A DNA stretch of 64,000 nt from UBA6136 sp044350805 (GCA_044350805.1 JBILGU010000004.1:62001-126000); one strand, 5' to 3'. Shown: positions 16,435 to 26,095, counted from the first letter of the stretch. The notes: a model not told the origin generated them from the letters alone. A program made the numbers and translations.

Positions 16435-18867
16435 TTGAACCCGTCTGAACGCGTTTTGAATCTCTCTTTAGTCCTACGTCTCGTCCTCTTCATGGTGCTC
16501 CTCGCGACCGGGGTGGTTGCGCGCGCCATTGGTTCTTTCACCATTGAGGATATTCGCATTGAGGGGCTTCAGCGGGTGGCTCCGGGTACGGTGTTCAACT
16601 ATCTGCCCGTCAAGGTCGGTGATGATTTTGATCAGCGCCTTGCAACGGAGAGCATTCGTGCGCTCTTTAAAACCGGTTTTTTCAAGGATGTGCGCCTAGA
16701 GCAGGAGGGCGACACCCTGGTGATCTTTATCGAGGAACGCCCATCGATTGCCAGTGTCAAGATCACCGGCAACAAGGACATCAGCAGCGATGACCTTAAA
16801 AAGGCCTTGAAAGGCATCGGCATGACAGAGGGCAAGGTGTTTGATCGGGCAACCCTCGACAAGGTGGAGCAGGAAATGCGCCGCCAATACTTTGCCCGGG
16901 GCAAGTACGGCGTCAAGATTGACACCTCGGTCACGGACCTGCCGCGAAATCGCGTGGATATCGAAATTACGGTTTCCGAGGGCAAGGTAGCGACCATCAA
17001 GCAGATCAACGTCGTCGGAAATCACTCCTATTCCGATGAGCAGGTGACGCAAGATTTCGAGCAAAACACCGGAAACCTCTTGTCCTTCTATACCAAGAGC
17101 GACCATTACTCAAAGCAAAAGCTTGGAGCGGACCTTGAACGCTTGCGCTCCTTCTATCTGGATCGCGGCTATATCAATTCGCAGATTGAGTCGACTCAGG
17201 TCGCCATGAGCCCCGACCGCAAGGAAATCTATCTGACGGTTAACCTCAAGGAAGGGGATGTGTACAAGGTCAGTGATGTGCAGGTCACCGGCAAGATCAT
17301 CATTCGCGCAGAGGAAATCATTCCTCTGGTGGGCATCGGGCCTGGGGATGTCTTCTCCCGAAAACTGGCGACCCAGACCCAGAAAGCGATTTCGGATCGG
17401 CTGGGGGATGAAGGCTACATCTTCTGTAACGTCAACATGGTCCCCGAGATCGATGAAGCCACCAAGACCGTCCGAATGACGTTCTTTGTGGATCCGGGCA
17501 AAAAGGTCTACGTCCGCAGAATCAATTTCAGCGGCAATACCAAGACCCGTGATGAGGTCATTCGCCGCGAAATGCGGCAGATGGAAGCGGCCTGGGCTTC
17601 CAGCACCAAGATCGAGCGCTCCAAGGTCCGTATGGAGCGTCTGGGTTATTTCCAGGAAGTGAATGTCGAAACTCCGGCAGTTCCAGGCACCTCAGACCAG
17701 ATCGACGTCAACTACAAGATCACCGAAAAATCTTCCGGCAACATTACCGCAGGTGTCGGCTATTCGCAGCTTCAGGGCATCATCTTCAACGCAGCGGTGA
17801 CCCAGGACAACGTCTTTGGAACCGGGAAAAAGGTCGGCTTCAACTTCAACAACAGCCGCCTGAACACCGTTTATTCATTGAACTACTTCAACCCCTACGC
17901 GAGTGTTGACGGGATCAGCCACGGCTTTGACATCGCCTACCGCAAGATGAATGCGTATTACACGAATCTTGCGAACTACACCACCGACACCGGGGATATC
18001 GGAACCAATCTCTCCATTCCGCTAAATGAATTTGACCGAATCACCTTCAACCTCGATCTCAATCGAACGGACGTTAAGACCAATGCGTATTCCCCGGTGC
18101 AGATTCTGGATTACATCCGTTACTACACCAAAGACCCCCTGAAGACGAATTACGCGTTTGATTACATCCCAGTGGCCGTCGGGTACGTCCATGACACCCT
18201 GAACCGGGCCATGTTTCCGACCGAGGGGGGTGCCCAAAGAATACAGGTCATGGCGACGCCCCCCGTATTCGGGTCCGATTCGGTTGCCTTCTTCAAGGCG
18301 AGCGCCAAGACCCAGCACTTCTTCCCGCTGGCAAAGGACCTGACGCTCCAGTTGGCAGCTGAAGCGGCCTATGGTGACGGCTTTAATGGTGCGCCGGCGC
18401 TGCCCTTCTGGGAAAACTTCTTTGCAGGCGGACCTCAATCCATGCGCGGTTTCTACCCCAGTTCGATGGGGCCTAAAACCATCTCCAACCTTGTGGGTCA
18501 GGGTGGTCTTCTGTCGTTGGGGGGATCGAGCAAGATCGTCATGCAGGCCGAAATCCTGGCGCCACCCCCCTTCATGGAAGATAGTAAAAGTATTCGCATA
18601 GGGGCCTTCATCGACGTTGGCAACGTCTACTGCAATGCGTTCCAAGTGCCAGGACCCAAGGGGTATGTGAGCAAGGCCAACAACAACCCCTCCGATGGTC
18701 TCTGCTATGCACCGGTCAAAGGCGATTTTCTTCGCTACTCGCCCGGGATTCTTGCGCGCTGGATTTCACCGTTCGGGGCCATCGGCTTCAGTATTGCGCA
18801 GCCCCTCAACACGGTCTATGGGGACCGTCTGCAGACATTCCAGTTCTCGTTCGGTCAGACCTTCTAG
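16435..18867 (+). CDS. bamA: Outer-membrane protein assembly factor BamA
   Basis: BamA is the essential barrel of the BAM complex that folds outer-membrane proteins. A signal sequence (LVLRLVLFMVLLATGVVARA) is followed by five POTRA domains (about residues 33-430), the first opening FTIEDIRIEGLQRV. A 16-strand barrel then carries the L6 motif SMRGF and ends in FQFSFGQTF with the C-terminal Phe of the beta-signal. Length is 810. The start appears to be TTG 16435 with no Shine-Dalgarno; the first ATG (16492) would cut the signal peptide. The usual rseP, skp and lpxD neighbours are missing. Its stop shares CTAG with convergent nadD. Confidence 0.95.
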   Translation: MNPSERVLNLSLVLRLVLFMVLLATGVVARAIGSFTIEDIRIEGLQRVAPGTVFNYLPVKVGDDFDQRLATESIRALFKTGFFKDVRLEQEGDTLVIFIEERPSIASVKITGNKDISSDDLKKALKGIGMTEGKVFDRATLDKVEQEMRRQYFARGKYGVKIDTSVTDLPRNRVDIEITVSEGKVATIKQINVVGNHSYSDEQVTQDFEQNTGNLLSFYTKSDHYSKQKLGADLERLRSFYLDRGYINSQIESTQVAMSPDRKEIYLTVNLKEGDVYKVSDVQVTGKIIIRAEEIIPLVGIGPGDVFSRKLATQTQKAISDRLGDEGYIFCNVNMVPEIDEATKTVRMTFFVDPGKKVYVRRINFSGNTKTRDEVIRREMRQMEAAWASSTKIERSKVRMERLGYFQEVNVETPAVPGTSDQIDVNYKITEKSSGNITAGVGYSQLQGIIFNAAVTQDNVFGTGKKVGFNFNNSRLNTVYSLNYFNPYASVDGISHGFDIAYRKMNAYYTNLANYTTDTGDIGTNLSIPLNEFDRITFNLDLNRTDVKTNAYSPVQILDYIRYYTKDPLKTNYAFDYIPVAVGYVHDTLNRAMFPTEGGAQRIQVMATPPVFGSDSVAFFKASAKTQHFFPLAKDLTLQLAAEAAYGDGFNGAPALPFWENFFAGGPQSMRGFYPSSMGPKTISNLVGQGGLLSLGGSSKIVMQAEILAPPPFMEDSKSIRIGAFIDVGNVYCNAFQVPGPKGYVSKANNNPSDGLCYAPVKGDFLRYSPGILARWISPFGAIGFSIAQPLNTVYGDRLQTFQFSFGQTF

Positions 18868-19508
18868 CCCGAACGGTAAAGCCCCCGTCTTCTGATTTCG
18901 TCCAGTACCGGCGCAGGGCTGAGGTAGTCGGCCCGAAGGCCGCGCCGGATCAGCTCTCGGATCTTGGATGCTGAAATGTCCAGTTGCGTCACAGGCAGGT
19001 GGATCGCAAAGCCATGGGGCGCTTCGATGAGGCGTTGGGGATGATCTTGCCAGCGATCTTTCAGGTGCTCCTGAAGCGCCACGGGCCCTGCGGGTAAATA
19101 TCCGGGGCGGCCGAGAAAGATGAGGTGGGCCAAGTCTGTCAGCTGGGTCCAGCGCGACCATCCGGGAAGTCCTTGCATGGCATCGGCGCCCAGAATCAAT
19201 GCCAGCGAAACCTTGTCGCCGAGCGACTCCCTCAGAGAAAGCAGGGTGTCGACCATGTAGGAGGGTCCGGAACGCTCCAGTTCCCTTCGATCGATTCGAA
19301 GCCTTGGATCGCCGTGTTCCAGAGCGATCTCAAGCAGTTTCGCTCGCGCCTCTGAGGGCGTCCCCGGGGTTTCCCGATGAGGAGGCACATGGCAGGGGAT
19401 GAGGCGAAGTTCCGACATCGGTGTGGCATCAAGGACTTCCTGCGCCATCCGAAGATGCCCATGATGCACGGGATCAAAGGTGCCCCCAAAAACCCCAATC
19501 AGTTCCAT
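18864..19508 (-). CDS. nadD: Nicotinate-nucleotide adenylyltransferase NadD
   Basis: NadD adenylates nicotinate mononucleotide in NAD synthesis. It has the nucleotidyltransferase start GVFGGTFDPVHHGHLRMA with the HxGH motif, the LILGADAMQGLPGW segment, and the C-terminal ISASKIRELI (ISSTxxR-type) motif. At 214 residues it is normal. GAGGG seven bases before the ATG supports the start. It is last in a leuS-lptE-holA-proA-nadD run. The rsfS and rlmH genes that usually follow nadD are not here; bamA faces it instead with overlapping stops. Confidence 0.95.
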   Translation of the reverse strand: MELIGVFGGTFDPVHHGHLRMAQEVLDATPMSELRLIPCHVPPHRETPGTPSEARAKLLEIALEHGDPRLRIDRRELERSGPSYMVDTLLSLRESLGDKVSLALILGADAMQGLPGWSRWTQLTDLAHLIFLGRPGYLPAGPVALQEHLKDRWQDHPQRLIEAPHGFAIHLPVTQLDISASKIRELIRRGLRADYLSPAPVLDEIRRRGLYRSG

Positions 19509-19529
19509 GTGGGGGCCCTCAAGGCGGAA

Positions 19530-20792
19530 CTAGCCTCGAATGTGGCCATCACCCAGCACCACGTACTTCAATGTGGTGAGGCCTTCAAGTCCCACAGGTC
19601 CCCGGGCATGCAGCTTGTCGGTCGAGATGCCGATTTCGGCCCCAAGACCATATTCAAAACCGTCGGCAAAGCGGGTTGAGGCGTTGACCATGACCGAGCT
19701 TGAATCGACCTCCCGGAGAAAGCGGCGGGCTCTGCTGTAATCTTCCGTCACAATCGACTCGGTGTGGCCTGAACCGTGGGCGGCAATGTGAGCCATGGCG
19801 GCATCAAGGTCGTCGACCACCCGAATGGAAAGAATTGGAGCCAGGTATTCGGTATCCCAGTCGGCCTCGGTTGCGGGCACTGCGGATGCAATCAATCCAA
19901 GCGTTTGCGGACAGCCCCGAAGCTCGACCCCTTTTTGAGTGAGTGCATCTCCAAGGCGCGGCAGCAGGCTTGGTGCAACGGCACGGGCCACCAGCAAGGT
20001 TTCCATTGCATTGCAGACCCCATAGCGTTGGGTCTTGGCATTGATGGCAATCCGCATGGCCTTTTCAGGATCACATCGGTCATCGATAAAGACATGGCAA
20101 ATCCCGTCAAGGTGTTTGATCACGGGAATGCGGGATTCGGCGACGATGCGTTCGATCAGGCTCTTGCCGCCTCGGGGGATGATGACATCGATATGGCGAT
20201 CCAGCTTCAACAGTTCGCCCACCGCGGCGCGATCGGTCGTGTCAATGAGTTGGACGCAATTTTCGTTCAGTCCGGCCTCGCTAAGGCCCTCTCGAATGCA
20301 GGCGGCGATGGCCTTGTTGGAATGGATCGATTCGGAACCTCCCCGAAGAATCGTCGCATTTCCGGACTTAAGGCACAGGGCTGCCGCATCGGCCGTCACG
20401 TTGGGACGTGACTCATAGATGATTCCAATGACTCCCAGGGGCACGCGCATTCTGCCGACCTGAATGCCTGAGGGGCGGTAGGTCAGGTTCGTCACTTCAC
20501 CGACGGGATCCGGCAGTGCCGCAACTTCGCGAACGCCTTGGGCCATCGCCCGGATGCGGCTTTCGTTGAGTTCCAACCGGTCAAGAATCGCGGGTTCTAA
20601 TCCTTTGGCCCGGCCGGCCTCAAGATCCTTGGTGTTTTCCAGGATCAGTGAAGGGATTGCGGCCTCCAATCGGTTGGCGATGGCATCGAGGGCCTTGTTC
20701 TTTTCCCGGGTTTCGGCCCGGCCGATGTCCCTCGCGGCTTCGCGGGCATTGATGCCGATGGCAAGGAGGGTCTCTTGGAGTGATGCGGGCAT
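19530..20792 (-). CDS. proA: Gamma-glutamyl phosphate reductase ProA
   Basis: ProA reduces glutamyl 5-phosphate to the semialdehyde in proline synthesis. The aldehyde-dehydrogenase-like fold shows VPLGVIGIIYESRPNVT, LKSGNATILRGG, VIIPRGGKSL and the catalytic Cys in AKTQRYGVCNAMETLLV. It ends with the proA-typical FEYGLGAEIGISTDKLHARGPVG region. ATG 20792 gives 420 residues (MPASLQETLL). The open frame runs 71 codons further upstream into holA but without family support. It is 14 bases after holA and 21 before nadD. Confidence 0.95.
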   Translation of the reverse strand: MPASLQETLLAIGINAREAARDIGRAETREKNKALDAIANRLEAAIPSLILENTKDLEAGRAKGLEPAILDRLELNESRIRAMAQGVREVAALPDPVGEVTNLTYRPSGIQVGRMRVPLGVIGIIYESRPNVTADAAALCLKSGNATILRGGSESIHSNKAIAACIREGLSEAGLNENCVQLIDTTDRAAVGELLKLDRHIDVIIPRGGKSLIERIVAESRIPVIKHLDGICHVFIDDRCDPEKAMRIAINAKTQRYGVCNAMETLLVARAVAPSLLPRLGDALTQKGVELRGCPQTLGLIASAVPATEADWDTEYLAPILSIRVVDDLDAAMAHIAAHGSGHTESIVTEDYSRARRFLREVDSSSVMVNASTRFADGFEYGLGAEIGISTDKLHARGPVGLEGLTTLKYVVLGDGHIRG

Positions 20793-20806
20793 AGGGTATT
20801 CCGTGA

Positions 20807-21835
20807 TCAATGGGAGAGATTCGATGGCAAAACGGTTCCGGTCGCGACCGCCACACAGAGTCCCCAAAGGGCATCCCAGGGGTCGCCAGGGGCCAGGCCC
20901 TTGCCGATTCGATCGACTTCCGCAGCGCGAACCAGGCACGATCGGATGCCCTGAAGGCTCATCCGTCCCAGCGCGGTCTGCATGGCGCTTTTGTGGCGAT
21001 CCCAAAGGCGATGGCTGTGAGCGAGCGACTCATAGCTCTTGCCCTCGGCAAGATCCCGCTTGAGTCGGTTCGCAAGGCGCAGTTCACGGGTCACCGACCA
21101 GAGGGCAACCTGAGGGGCAATGCCCTCGCTCTGGAGGCCCTTCAGGATTCTTCGGGTACGTCCAAGGTGTCCCACAAGAATCTCTTCGGCAAGATCAAAC
21201 ACGTCATAGCGTGAGTTATCAGCGACGGCCTCCCGAATCATCGCGTCGGTCACCGGTTCTCCCCCATAGAGGATACGCAGCTTTTCAATTTCCTGCGCGG
21301 CTGCAAGGAGGTTGCCCTCGACCCTTGCCGCAAGCAAACGAACACCCGACTGGTTGACCAGAAGCCCTCGGCTGCTCATGCGGTGTTCTATCCAGTGGAT
21401 CAGTCGGTCACCTTCAAGGGGCCAGACTTGGATATGGACGCCCTGAGTCTCAAGCTTTTGAAACCATCCCGCCTGTTGCTCTTTTGCCGTGAGCTTGGGA
21501 AGCTGAATCAAGAGCAGAATTTCATCAGAAGGAGACGCGGCAATGCCTGTCAGGACATCCTGACCTTCACGATCGGGTTTTTGCGCCAGCCTAAGGTCGA
21601 GAATCCTGGAGTCACCAAAGAGCGATCGTTCCCGGGCAGACATCCGAACGCTCGCCCATTCAAAGCCCGTTTCACCGTCCATGATTTCTCGGTCGATGAA
21701 TCCCTGTTCACGGGCCACCTGACGGATCGCATCCACACATTCCTGACGTTGCAGGGGCTCGTCACCGCTGACGATATAGATCGATGCGAGTTTTTTCTGG
21801 AGCTGGGAGGCGAGTTGGTCGACCCGAATCTTCAC
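20807..21835 (-). CDS. holA: DNA polymerase III subunit delta HolA
   Basis: HolA is the wrench of the clamp loader that opens the beta sliding clamp. The protein starts with an ATPase-like domain containing IYIVSGDEPLQRQECVDAIR, characteristic of delta. It continues through LLLIQLPKLT and a C-terminal collar domain with RELRLANRLKRDL. At 342 residues it is the family size. It overlaps lptE by four bases (ATGA), as in many gammaproteobacteria where lptE-holA are coupled. Confidence 0.93.
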   Translation of the reverse strand: MKIRVDQLASQLQKKLASIYIVSGDEPLQRQECVDAIRQVAREQGFIDREIMDGETGFEWASVRMSARERSLFGDSRILDLRLAQKPDREGQDVLTGIAASPSDEILLLIQLPKLTAKEQQAGWFQKLETQGVHIQVWPLEGDRLIHWIEHRMSSRGLLVNQSGVRLLAARVEGNLLAAAQEIEKLRILYGGEPVTDAMIREAVADNSRYDVFDLAEEILVGHLGRTRRILKGLQSEGIAPQVALWSVTRELRLANRLKRDLAEGKSYESLAHSHRLWDRHKSAMQTALGRMSLQGIRSCLVRAAEVDRIGKGLAPGDPWDALWGLCVAVATGTVLPSNLSH

Positions 21836-22407
21836 GGCTGCATGCTGCCATTGACCAAGGGCTCAGGCGTCGAGGTCTTGGGGTCCTCCGTGATTTTCTC
21901 CACGGGAACCGCAGGCGGATTTTCAAGGATCAGGGTGACCTGTCGCATGAGGGTCAGGGAAGCCTCGTTTTCCATTTCGGTACGGTACTGTTGTTCTTCC
22001 AGTCCTTGTCCCAGCGGAGAGGCCTGCGTATTGAAGTATTCCCTTCGAATCGCAAGCTCCCTGGGCTTGCTGAGTACATGCCCTTTGTTGTCATGGACCT
22101 CATAGACCACGATGTAGTTGAGGTCGAACATATTGGCGCGGCCCACCGCGCTCAGGGTAATGGGGCGCCGAATGTGCCGTTGCTTGAGGATGTTGACCAC
22201 AATCGCAGCATCAGCAACGCGCGTGCTCAGTTTGCCCCCGGCCACTTCAACCCGTTTCTGGAAGAGGCTGTAGAGGTTAATGCTGGGCCCGATGCCGGTG
22301 ACGGCAATGGGCTTGTTCTTGATGCTGTCCGGCAGCCCGCCGCGAAGATGAAAGCCGCAGGCTGTCAGCAGTCCGATCAAAACCAGCAATGACGGGAGTC
22401 TCAGCAT
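21832..22407 (-). CDS. lptE: LPS-assembly lipoprotein LptE
   Basis: LptE is the outer-membrane lipoprotein that plugs the LptD barrel and delivers lipopolysaccharide. It has a lipoprotein signal (LLVLIGLLTACGFHLRGG) with the lipobox Cys near residue 17 and the near-universal GFHLRG motif. A SINLYSLFQKRV segment and the YEVHDNKGHVLSKP strand follow. At 191 residues it is normal; the last 30 residues are Pro/Glu-rich. It starts two bases after the leuS stop and overlaps holA, so it is translated within the leuS message. Its partner lptD ends at the left edge of the window. Confidence 0.92.
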   Translation of the reverse strand: MLRLPSLLVLIGLLTACGFHLRGGLPDSIKNKPIAVTGIGPSINLYSLFQKRVEVAGGKLSTRVADAAIVVNILKQRHIRRPITLSAVGRANMFDLNYIVVYEVHDNKGHVLSKPRELAIRREYFNTQASPLGQGLEEQQYRTEMENEASLTLMRQVTLILENPPAVPVEKITEDPKTSTPEPLVNGSMQP

Positions 22408-22409
22408 CT

Positions 22410-25013
22410 CTAGACCACGATGTTGACCAACTTTCCGGGGACGACGATGACCTTCTTGGGAGGTTGTCCTTCGACAAACCGCTGAACCCCCTCATCGGCA
22501 AGGGCAAGGGCCTGAATGGCCTCGTTCGGCGCCCCCACCGGCACGGAAATCTTGCCGCGGAGCTTGCCATTCACCTGGATCACCATCTCGACCGTGTCCT
22601 GAATCAAGGCGGATTCATCGACCTTTGGCCACGCCGCGGTGGCCACGATGCCCTCATGCCCCAGGGCCTCCCAGAGACTCTGGGTCATGTGGGGGACGAT
22701 CGGGGCCAGCATGAGCGTCACTCGCTCCAAGGCTTCCTGACGAATCCAGCGGCCCGTTTCGGAGCTGTCCTCGAATTTCGCCAGAGCGTTCAGCAGTTCC
22801 ATGTTAGCTGCAATGGCCGTATTGAAGGTGAACCGGCGGCCCATGTCGTCAGTGACCTTTTTGAGGGTTTCATGCACCTGGCGCCGAATCTGCTTTTGGG
22901 CGTCATTGAACGTGGTGGGGACGGAGCCCTCTGGAATCCCGTGCTCGACATGCTGGGCCACTTGCCGCCAAAGGCGCCTCAAGAATCTGAAACCGCCCTC
23001 GACCCCTGAGTCGGACCATTCAAGGGACTGGTCGGGAGGAGCGGCAAACATGGTAAAGAGTCGGACGGTATCTGCGCCATACCGGGTAACCAGGTGCTCG
23101 GGGTCTATCCCGTTATTTTTTGATTTTGACATCTTCTCGGTGCCACCGACCCGAACGGGTTCGCCGTCGCTCTTGAGTCGGGCCGAGGTAATTCGACCCT
23201 TGTCATCGGTGGTGACATCGACTTCATCCGGGCCGACATACTGCTTTCGGCCTTCAGCCTCGCGGAAGAAGGTTGGGGCGACGACCATGCCCTGGGTCAA
23301 CAGGCGTGCGAAAGGCTCCTTCGCGCGGAGAAGTCCGGCATCACGCAAGAGCTTGTGATAGAAGCGCGAATAAAGGAGATGGAGGATGGCATGTTCGATG
23401 CCGCCAATGTATTGATCCACCGGAAGCCAGTAGTTTGCGCGCTCGTCGAGCATGGCTTCGTCGTTATCAGCTGACGTGTAGCGTGCGAAATACCAGGACG
23501 ACTCCATGAAGGTATCAAAGGTGTCGGTCTCCCTCTGGGCGGGTTGACCGCAGCAGGGGCAGGGGACATGGACGAAATCTTCAAGCCGTGTGAGCGGGGA
23601 GCCAACGCCCGTGATGTCGACGTCGCGCGGCAAAAGGACCGGGAGATCCTGATCTGGAACAGGGACTGTCCCGCAGCTCTCGCAGTAAATGACAGGAACA
23701 GGACAGCCCCAGTAGCGTTGGCGTGAAACGCCCCAGTCTCTGAGTCTGAAGTTGGTTTGCTTTTCACCCAGATCGCGGGCCGCAAGATCTTTGGCAATCG
23801 CATCGACAGCCGCGCCATGATCCAGCCCATCATAGGGGCCTGAATGGACGCAGACACCAAGCATCTTGTCGCCGTACCAGTCCTGCCACTCCGCCTCATC
23901 GAAGGCTTCTTTGCCGTCCTTGCGGGCAATGACCTGCTGGATGGGAAGTCCGTAGCGTTTGGCGAAGTGGAAATCGCGCTCGTCATGAGCGGGAACGGCC
24001 ATCACCGCGCCTTCGCCGTAACTCATCAGGACATAATTGCCGACCCAGACCGGGATTTCCTTTCCCGTCAGAGGGTGGCGAACGGTCAAGCCCGTTTCCA
24101 TCCCCTTTTTTTCCATGGTGGCCATGTCGGCTTCAGCGGTCCCGCTTTGTTCGCATTCACGAATGAAGTCGGCCAGTTCCGGGCGTTGCCGGGCAGCGTG
24201 CGCCGCCAAGGGGTGTTCCGGGGCGACCACGCAGAAGGTGACGCCCATGATGGTGTCAGCGCGGGTGGTGTAGACCCAAAGCTTCCCCTCCTCGCCCTCC
24301 AGGGTGTAAGGGAACGCAAAACGGACGCCGTGGCTCTTACCAATCCAGTTAGCCTGCATGGTCCGAACCTGTTCGGGCCAGCCCTCCAGGGCGTCGAGCT
24401 CTGTCAGGAGTTCCTCTGCATACGCTGTGATCCGCATGAACCACTGGGAGATTTCCTTGCGAACGACCGGGGTATCGCATCGCCAGCAGCAACCCTCGAT
24501 GACTTGCTCATTCGCCAAAACGGTATGGTCGTGCGGGCACCAATTGACGGGGGCCGTCTTCTTGTAGACCAGGTCTTTTTCAAGAAGCTTGAGGAAGAAC
24601 CACTGTTCCCACCGGTAATATTCGGGCGAGCAGGTGGCGAGCTCGCGTTGCCAGTCATAGCCAAAGCCCAGCTCCTTGAGCTGGCGCTTCATATACGCAA
24701 TGTTTTCGTAGGTCCAGTCGGCGGGATGGACGCCTTTGCCCATGGCAGCGTTTTCTGCCGGGAGTCCAAAAGCATCCCAGCCCATGGGCTGGAGCACATT
24801 TTTCCCCAGCATCCTCTGATACCGCGCCATGACGTCGCCAATGGTGTAGTTGCGGACGTGGCCCATGTGCAGGCGCCCGCTGGGATAGGGGAACATCGAC
24901 AGGCAGTAGTATTTCTCCCGCGAAGGATCTTCGACCGCCCGGAAGACGCCTTTGTCCTCCCAAAGCTGCTGGGTTTTGGCTTCGATAATGGCGGGTTGGT
25001 AATTCTCTTCCAT
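22410..25013 (-). CDS. leuS: Leucyl-tRNA synthetase LeuS
   Basis: LeuS charges tRNA-Leu; it is a class Ia synthetase. The HIGH signature appears as PYPSGRLHMGHVRNY (about residue 45). The CP1 editing domain follows, with TRADTIMGVTF and the later GEGAVMAVPAHDERD. KMSKS lies in EKMSKSKNNGID (about residue 620). The C-terminal domain ends in the family-typical VIVVPGKLVNIVV. ATG 25013 (MEENYQPAII) gives 867 residues; the frame is open 35 codons further but only from a TTG with no family match. It heads the leuS-lptE-holA-proA-nadD operon. Confidence 0.97.
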   Translation of the reverse strand: MEENYQPAIIEAKTQQLWEDKGVFRAVEDPSREKYYCLSMFPYPSGRLHMGHVRNYTIGDVMARYQRMLGKNVLQPMGWDAFGLPAENAAMGKGVHPADWTYENIAYMKRQLKELGFGYDWQRELATCSPEYYRWEQWFFLKLLEKDLVYKKTAPVNWCPHDHTVLANEQVIEGCCWRCDTPVVRKEISQWFMRITAYAEELLTELDALEGWPEQVRTMQANWIGKSHGVRFAFPYTLEGEEGKLWVYTTRADTIMGVTFCVVAPEHPLAAHAARQRPELADFIRECEQSGTAEADMATMEKKGMETGLTVRHPLTGKEIPVWVGNYVLMSYGEGAVMAVPAHDERDFHFAKRYGLPIQQVIARKDGKEAFDEAEWQDWYGDKMLGVCVHSGPYDGLDHGAAVDAIAKDLAARDLGEKQTNFRLRDWGVSRQRYWGCPVPVIYCESCGTVPVPDQDLPVLLPRDVDITGVGSPLTRLEDFVHVPCPCCGQPAQRETDTFDTFMESSWYFARYTSADNDEAMLDERANYWLPVDQYIGGIEHAILHLLYSRFYHKLLRDAGLLRAKEPFARLLTQGMVVAPTFFREAEGRKQYVGPDEVDVTTDDKGRITSARLKSDGEPVRVGGTEKMSKSKNNGIDPEHLVTRYGADTVRLFTMFAAPPDQSLEWSDSGVEGGFRFLRRLWRQVAQHVEHGIPEGSVPTTFNDAQKQIRRQVHETLKKVTDDMGRRFTFNTAIAANMELLNALAKFEDSSETGRWIRQEALERVTLMLAPIVPHMTQSLWEALGHEGIVATAAWPKVDESALIQDTVEMVIQVNGKLRGKISVPVGAPNEAIQALALADEGVQRFVEGQPPKKVIVVPGKLVNIVV

Positions 25014-25044
25014 GGGGAGGGCTGTCGTCGGTAAATCCCGAAGG

Positions 25045-25075
25045 ATACTAGAGGGGAATGGGGCCCGCAATTCAA
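25045..25075 (-). promoter_or_regulatory. Possible leuS promoter
   Basis: On the minus strand TTGAAT (25075-25070) and TAGTAT (25050-25045) are separated by 19 bases, slightly longer than ideal. They lie about 32 bases upstream of the leuS ATG. Confidence 0.3.
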
Positions 25076-25128
25076 AGCAGGCTGCGGTCTTCGAGCCCCC
25101 GTGTAACGGCCCCTCCAAGATACCGATC

Positions 25129-25137
25129 TGGTAGACT
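25129..25137 (+). promoter_or_regulatory. Possible extended -10 promoter for hemC
   Basis: TGGTAGACT (TGn plus TAGACT, 4/6 to consensus) lies 28 bases upstream of the GTG start of hemC, divergent from leuS. No -35 is recognisable. Confidence 0.35.
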
Positions 25138-25165
25138 TTGCGTTATTTTCCTTAGGGTTTCAGTA

Positions 25166-26095
25166 GTGCCCCCAATCGTTCGGATCGCGACCCGCAAGAG
25201 CCCCTTGGCCCTATGGCAGGCTGAACACGTGGCTCTACGTCTGGAAAAGCTGCATCCTGGTCTTCAGGTGGAGCTGGTCAAGATGGTGACCCGTGGCGAT
25301 CAGATTCTGGATGCACCCCTGGCCAAAGTGGGTGGAAAGGGCCTTTTCGTTAAGGAATTGGAGCATGGCTTGTTGGAGGGGACCGCAGATATTGCCGTGC
25401 ATTCCATGAAAGATGTCCCTGCCGAATTCCCTGAGGGTCTTTATCTTCCGGTGATCCTTGAGCGTGAAGATCCGCGGGACGCCTTGGTTTCCCTGAAGTA
25501 CGCATCGCTGGGCGCGCTCCCTGCGGATGCCCGTATCGGAACCTCAAGCCTCAGGCGTCAGGCCCAGATCAGGCGCCGGCTGCCGAATGCCCGCATTACT
25601 GCCCTCCGTGGCAATGTTGGGACCCGGCTGGAAAAGCTCGAAACCGAGGATCTCGATGCCATTATCCTGGCCGCCGCCGGTCTCAAGCGGCTGGGCCTTG
25701 AGCGCCGAATCACCGAGGCATTGGCGACGGAGGTTTCACTTCCCGCCGTAGGCCAGGGCGCGATCGGGATCGAGTGCCGTCAAGGAGACCTTGAGATTGA
25801 AGCCCTGATTCGACCACTGCATCACCTGGATACCGCAGACTGCGTCCTTGCGGAACGCGCCTTCAACGCACGACTCGATGGCGGCTGTCAGGTTCCGATT
25901 GCGGGTCATGCGGAACTTCGCCCTGAGGGGCTTCGCCTCATTGGGATCGTTGCTGATCCGGAGGGGGAGGGTTTCGTCATGGATCAGATTCAGGGGGATC
26001 GCGCCGACGCCATTCATCTAGGGCGCCAGCTCGCCGAGCAGCTTCTGGCTGCCGGGGCCGACCGTATTCTTCAAAAGGTCCTTGAAAACGCATGA
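25166..26095 (+). CDS. hemC: Hydroxymethylbilane synthase HemC
   Basis: HemC polymerises four porphobilinogen molecules into hydroxymethylbilane for haem synthesis. It opens RIATRKSPLALWQAEHV and carries GKGLFVKELEHGLL, HSMKDVPAEFP, RIGTSSLRRQAQ and LRGNVGTRL. The dipyrromethane-cofactor Cys is in ARLDGGCQVPIAG. GTG 25166 is chosen because the conserved N-terminus starts there, giving 309 residues. The reading frame is open upstream but overlaps the leuS control region. It overlaps the next gene as ATGA. Confidence 0.95.
   Translation: MPPIVRIATRKSPLALWQAEHVALRLEKLHPGLQVELVKMVTRGDQILDAPLAKVGGKGLFVKELEHGLLEGTADIAVHSMKDVPAEFPEGLYLPVILEREDPRDALVSLKYASLGALPADARIGTSSLRRQAQIRRRLPNARITALRGNVGTRLEKLETEDLDAIILAAAGLKRLGLERRITEALATEVSLPAVGQGAIGIECRQGDLEIEALIRPLHHLDTADCVLAERAFNARLDGGCQVPIAGHAELRPEGLRLIGIVADPEGEGFVMDQIQGDRADAIHLGRQLAEQLLAAGADRILQKVLENA

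Noticed and set aside
23844..25034. 396-codon plus-strand frame opposite leuS
   Set aside because: Long only because leuS codon choice leaves the opposite strand open; no recognisable domain, and leuS is unambiguous.
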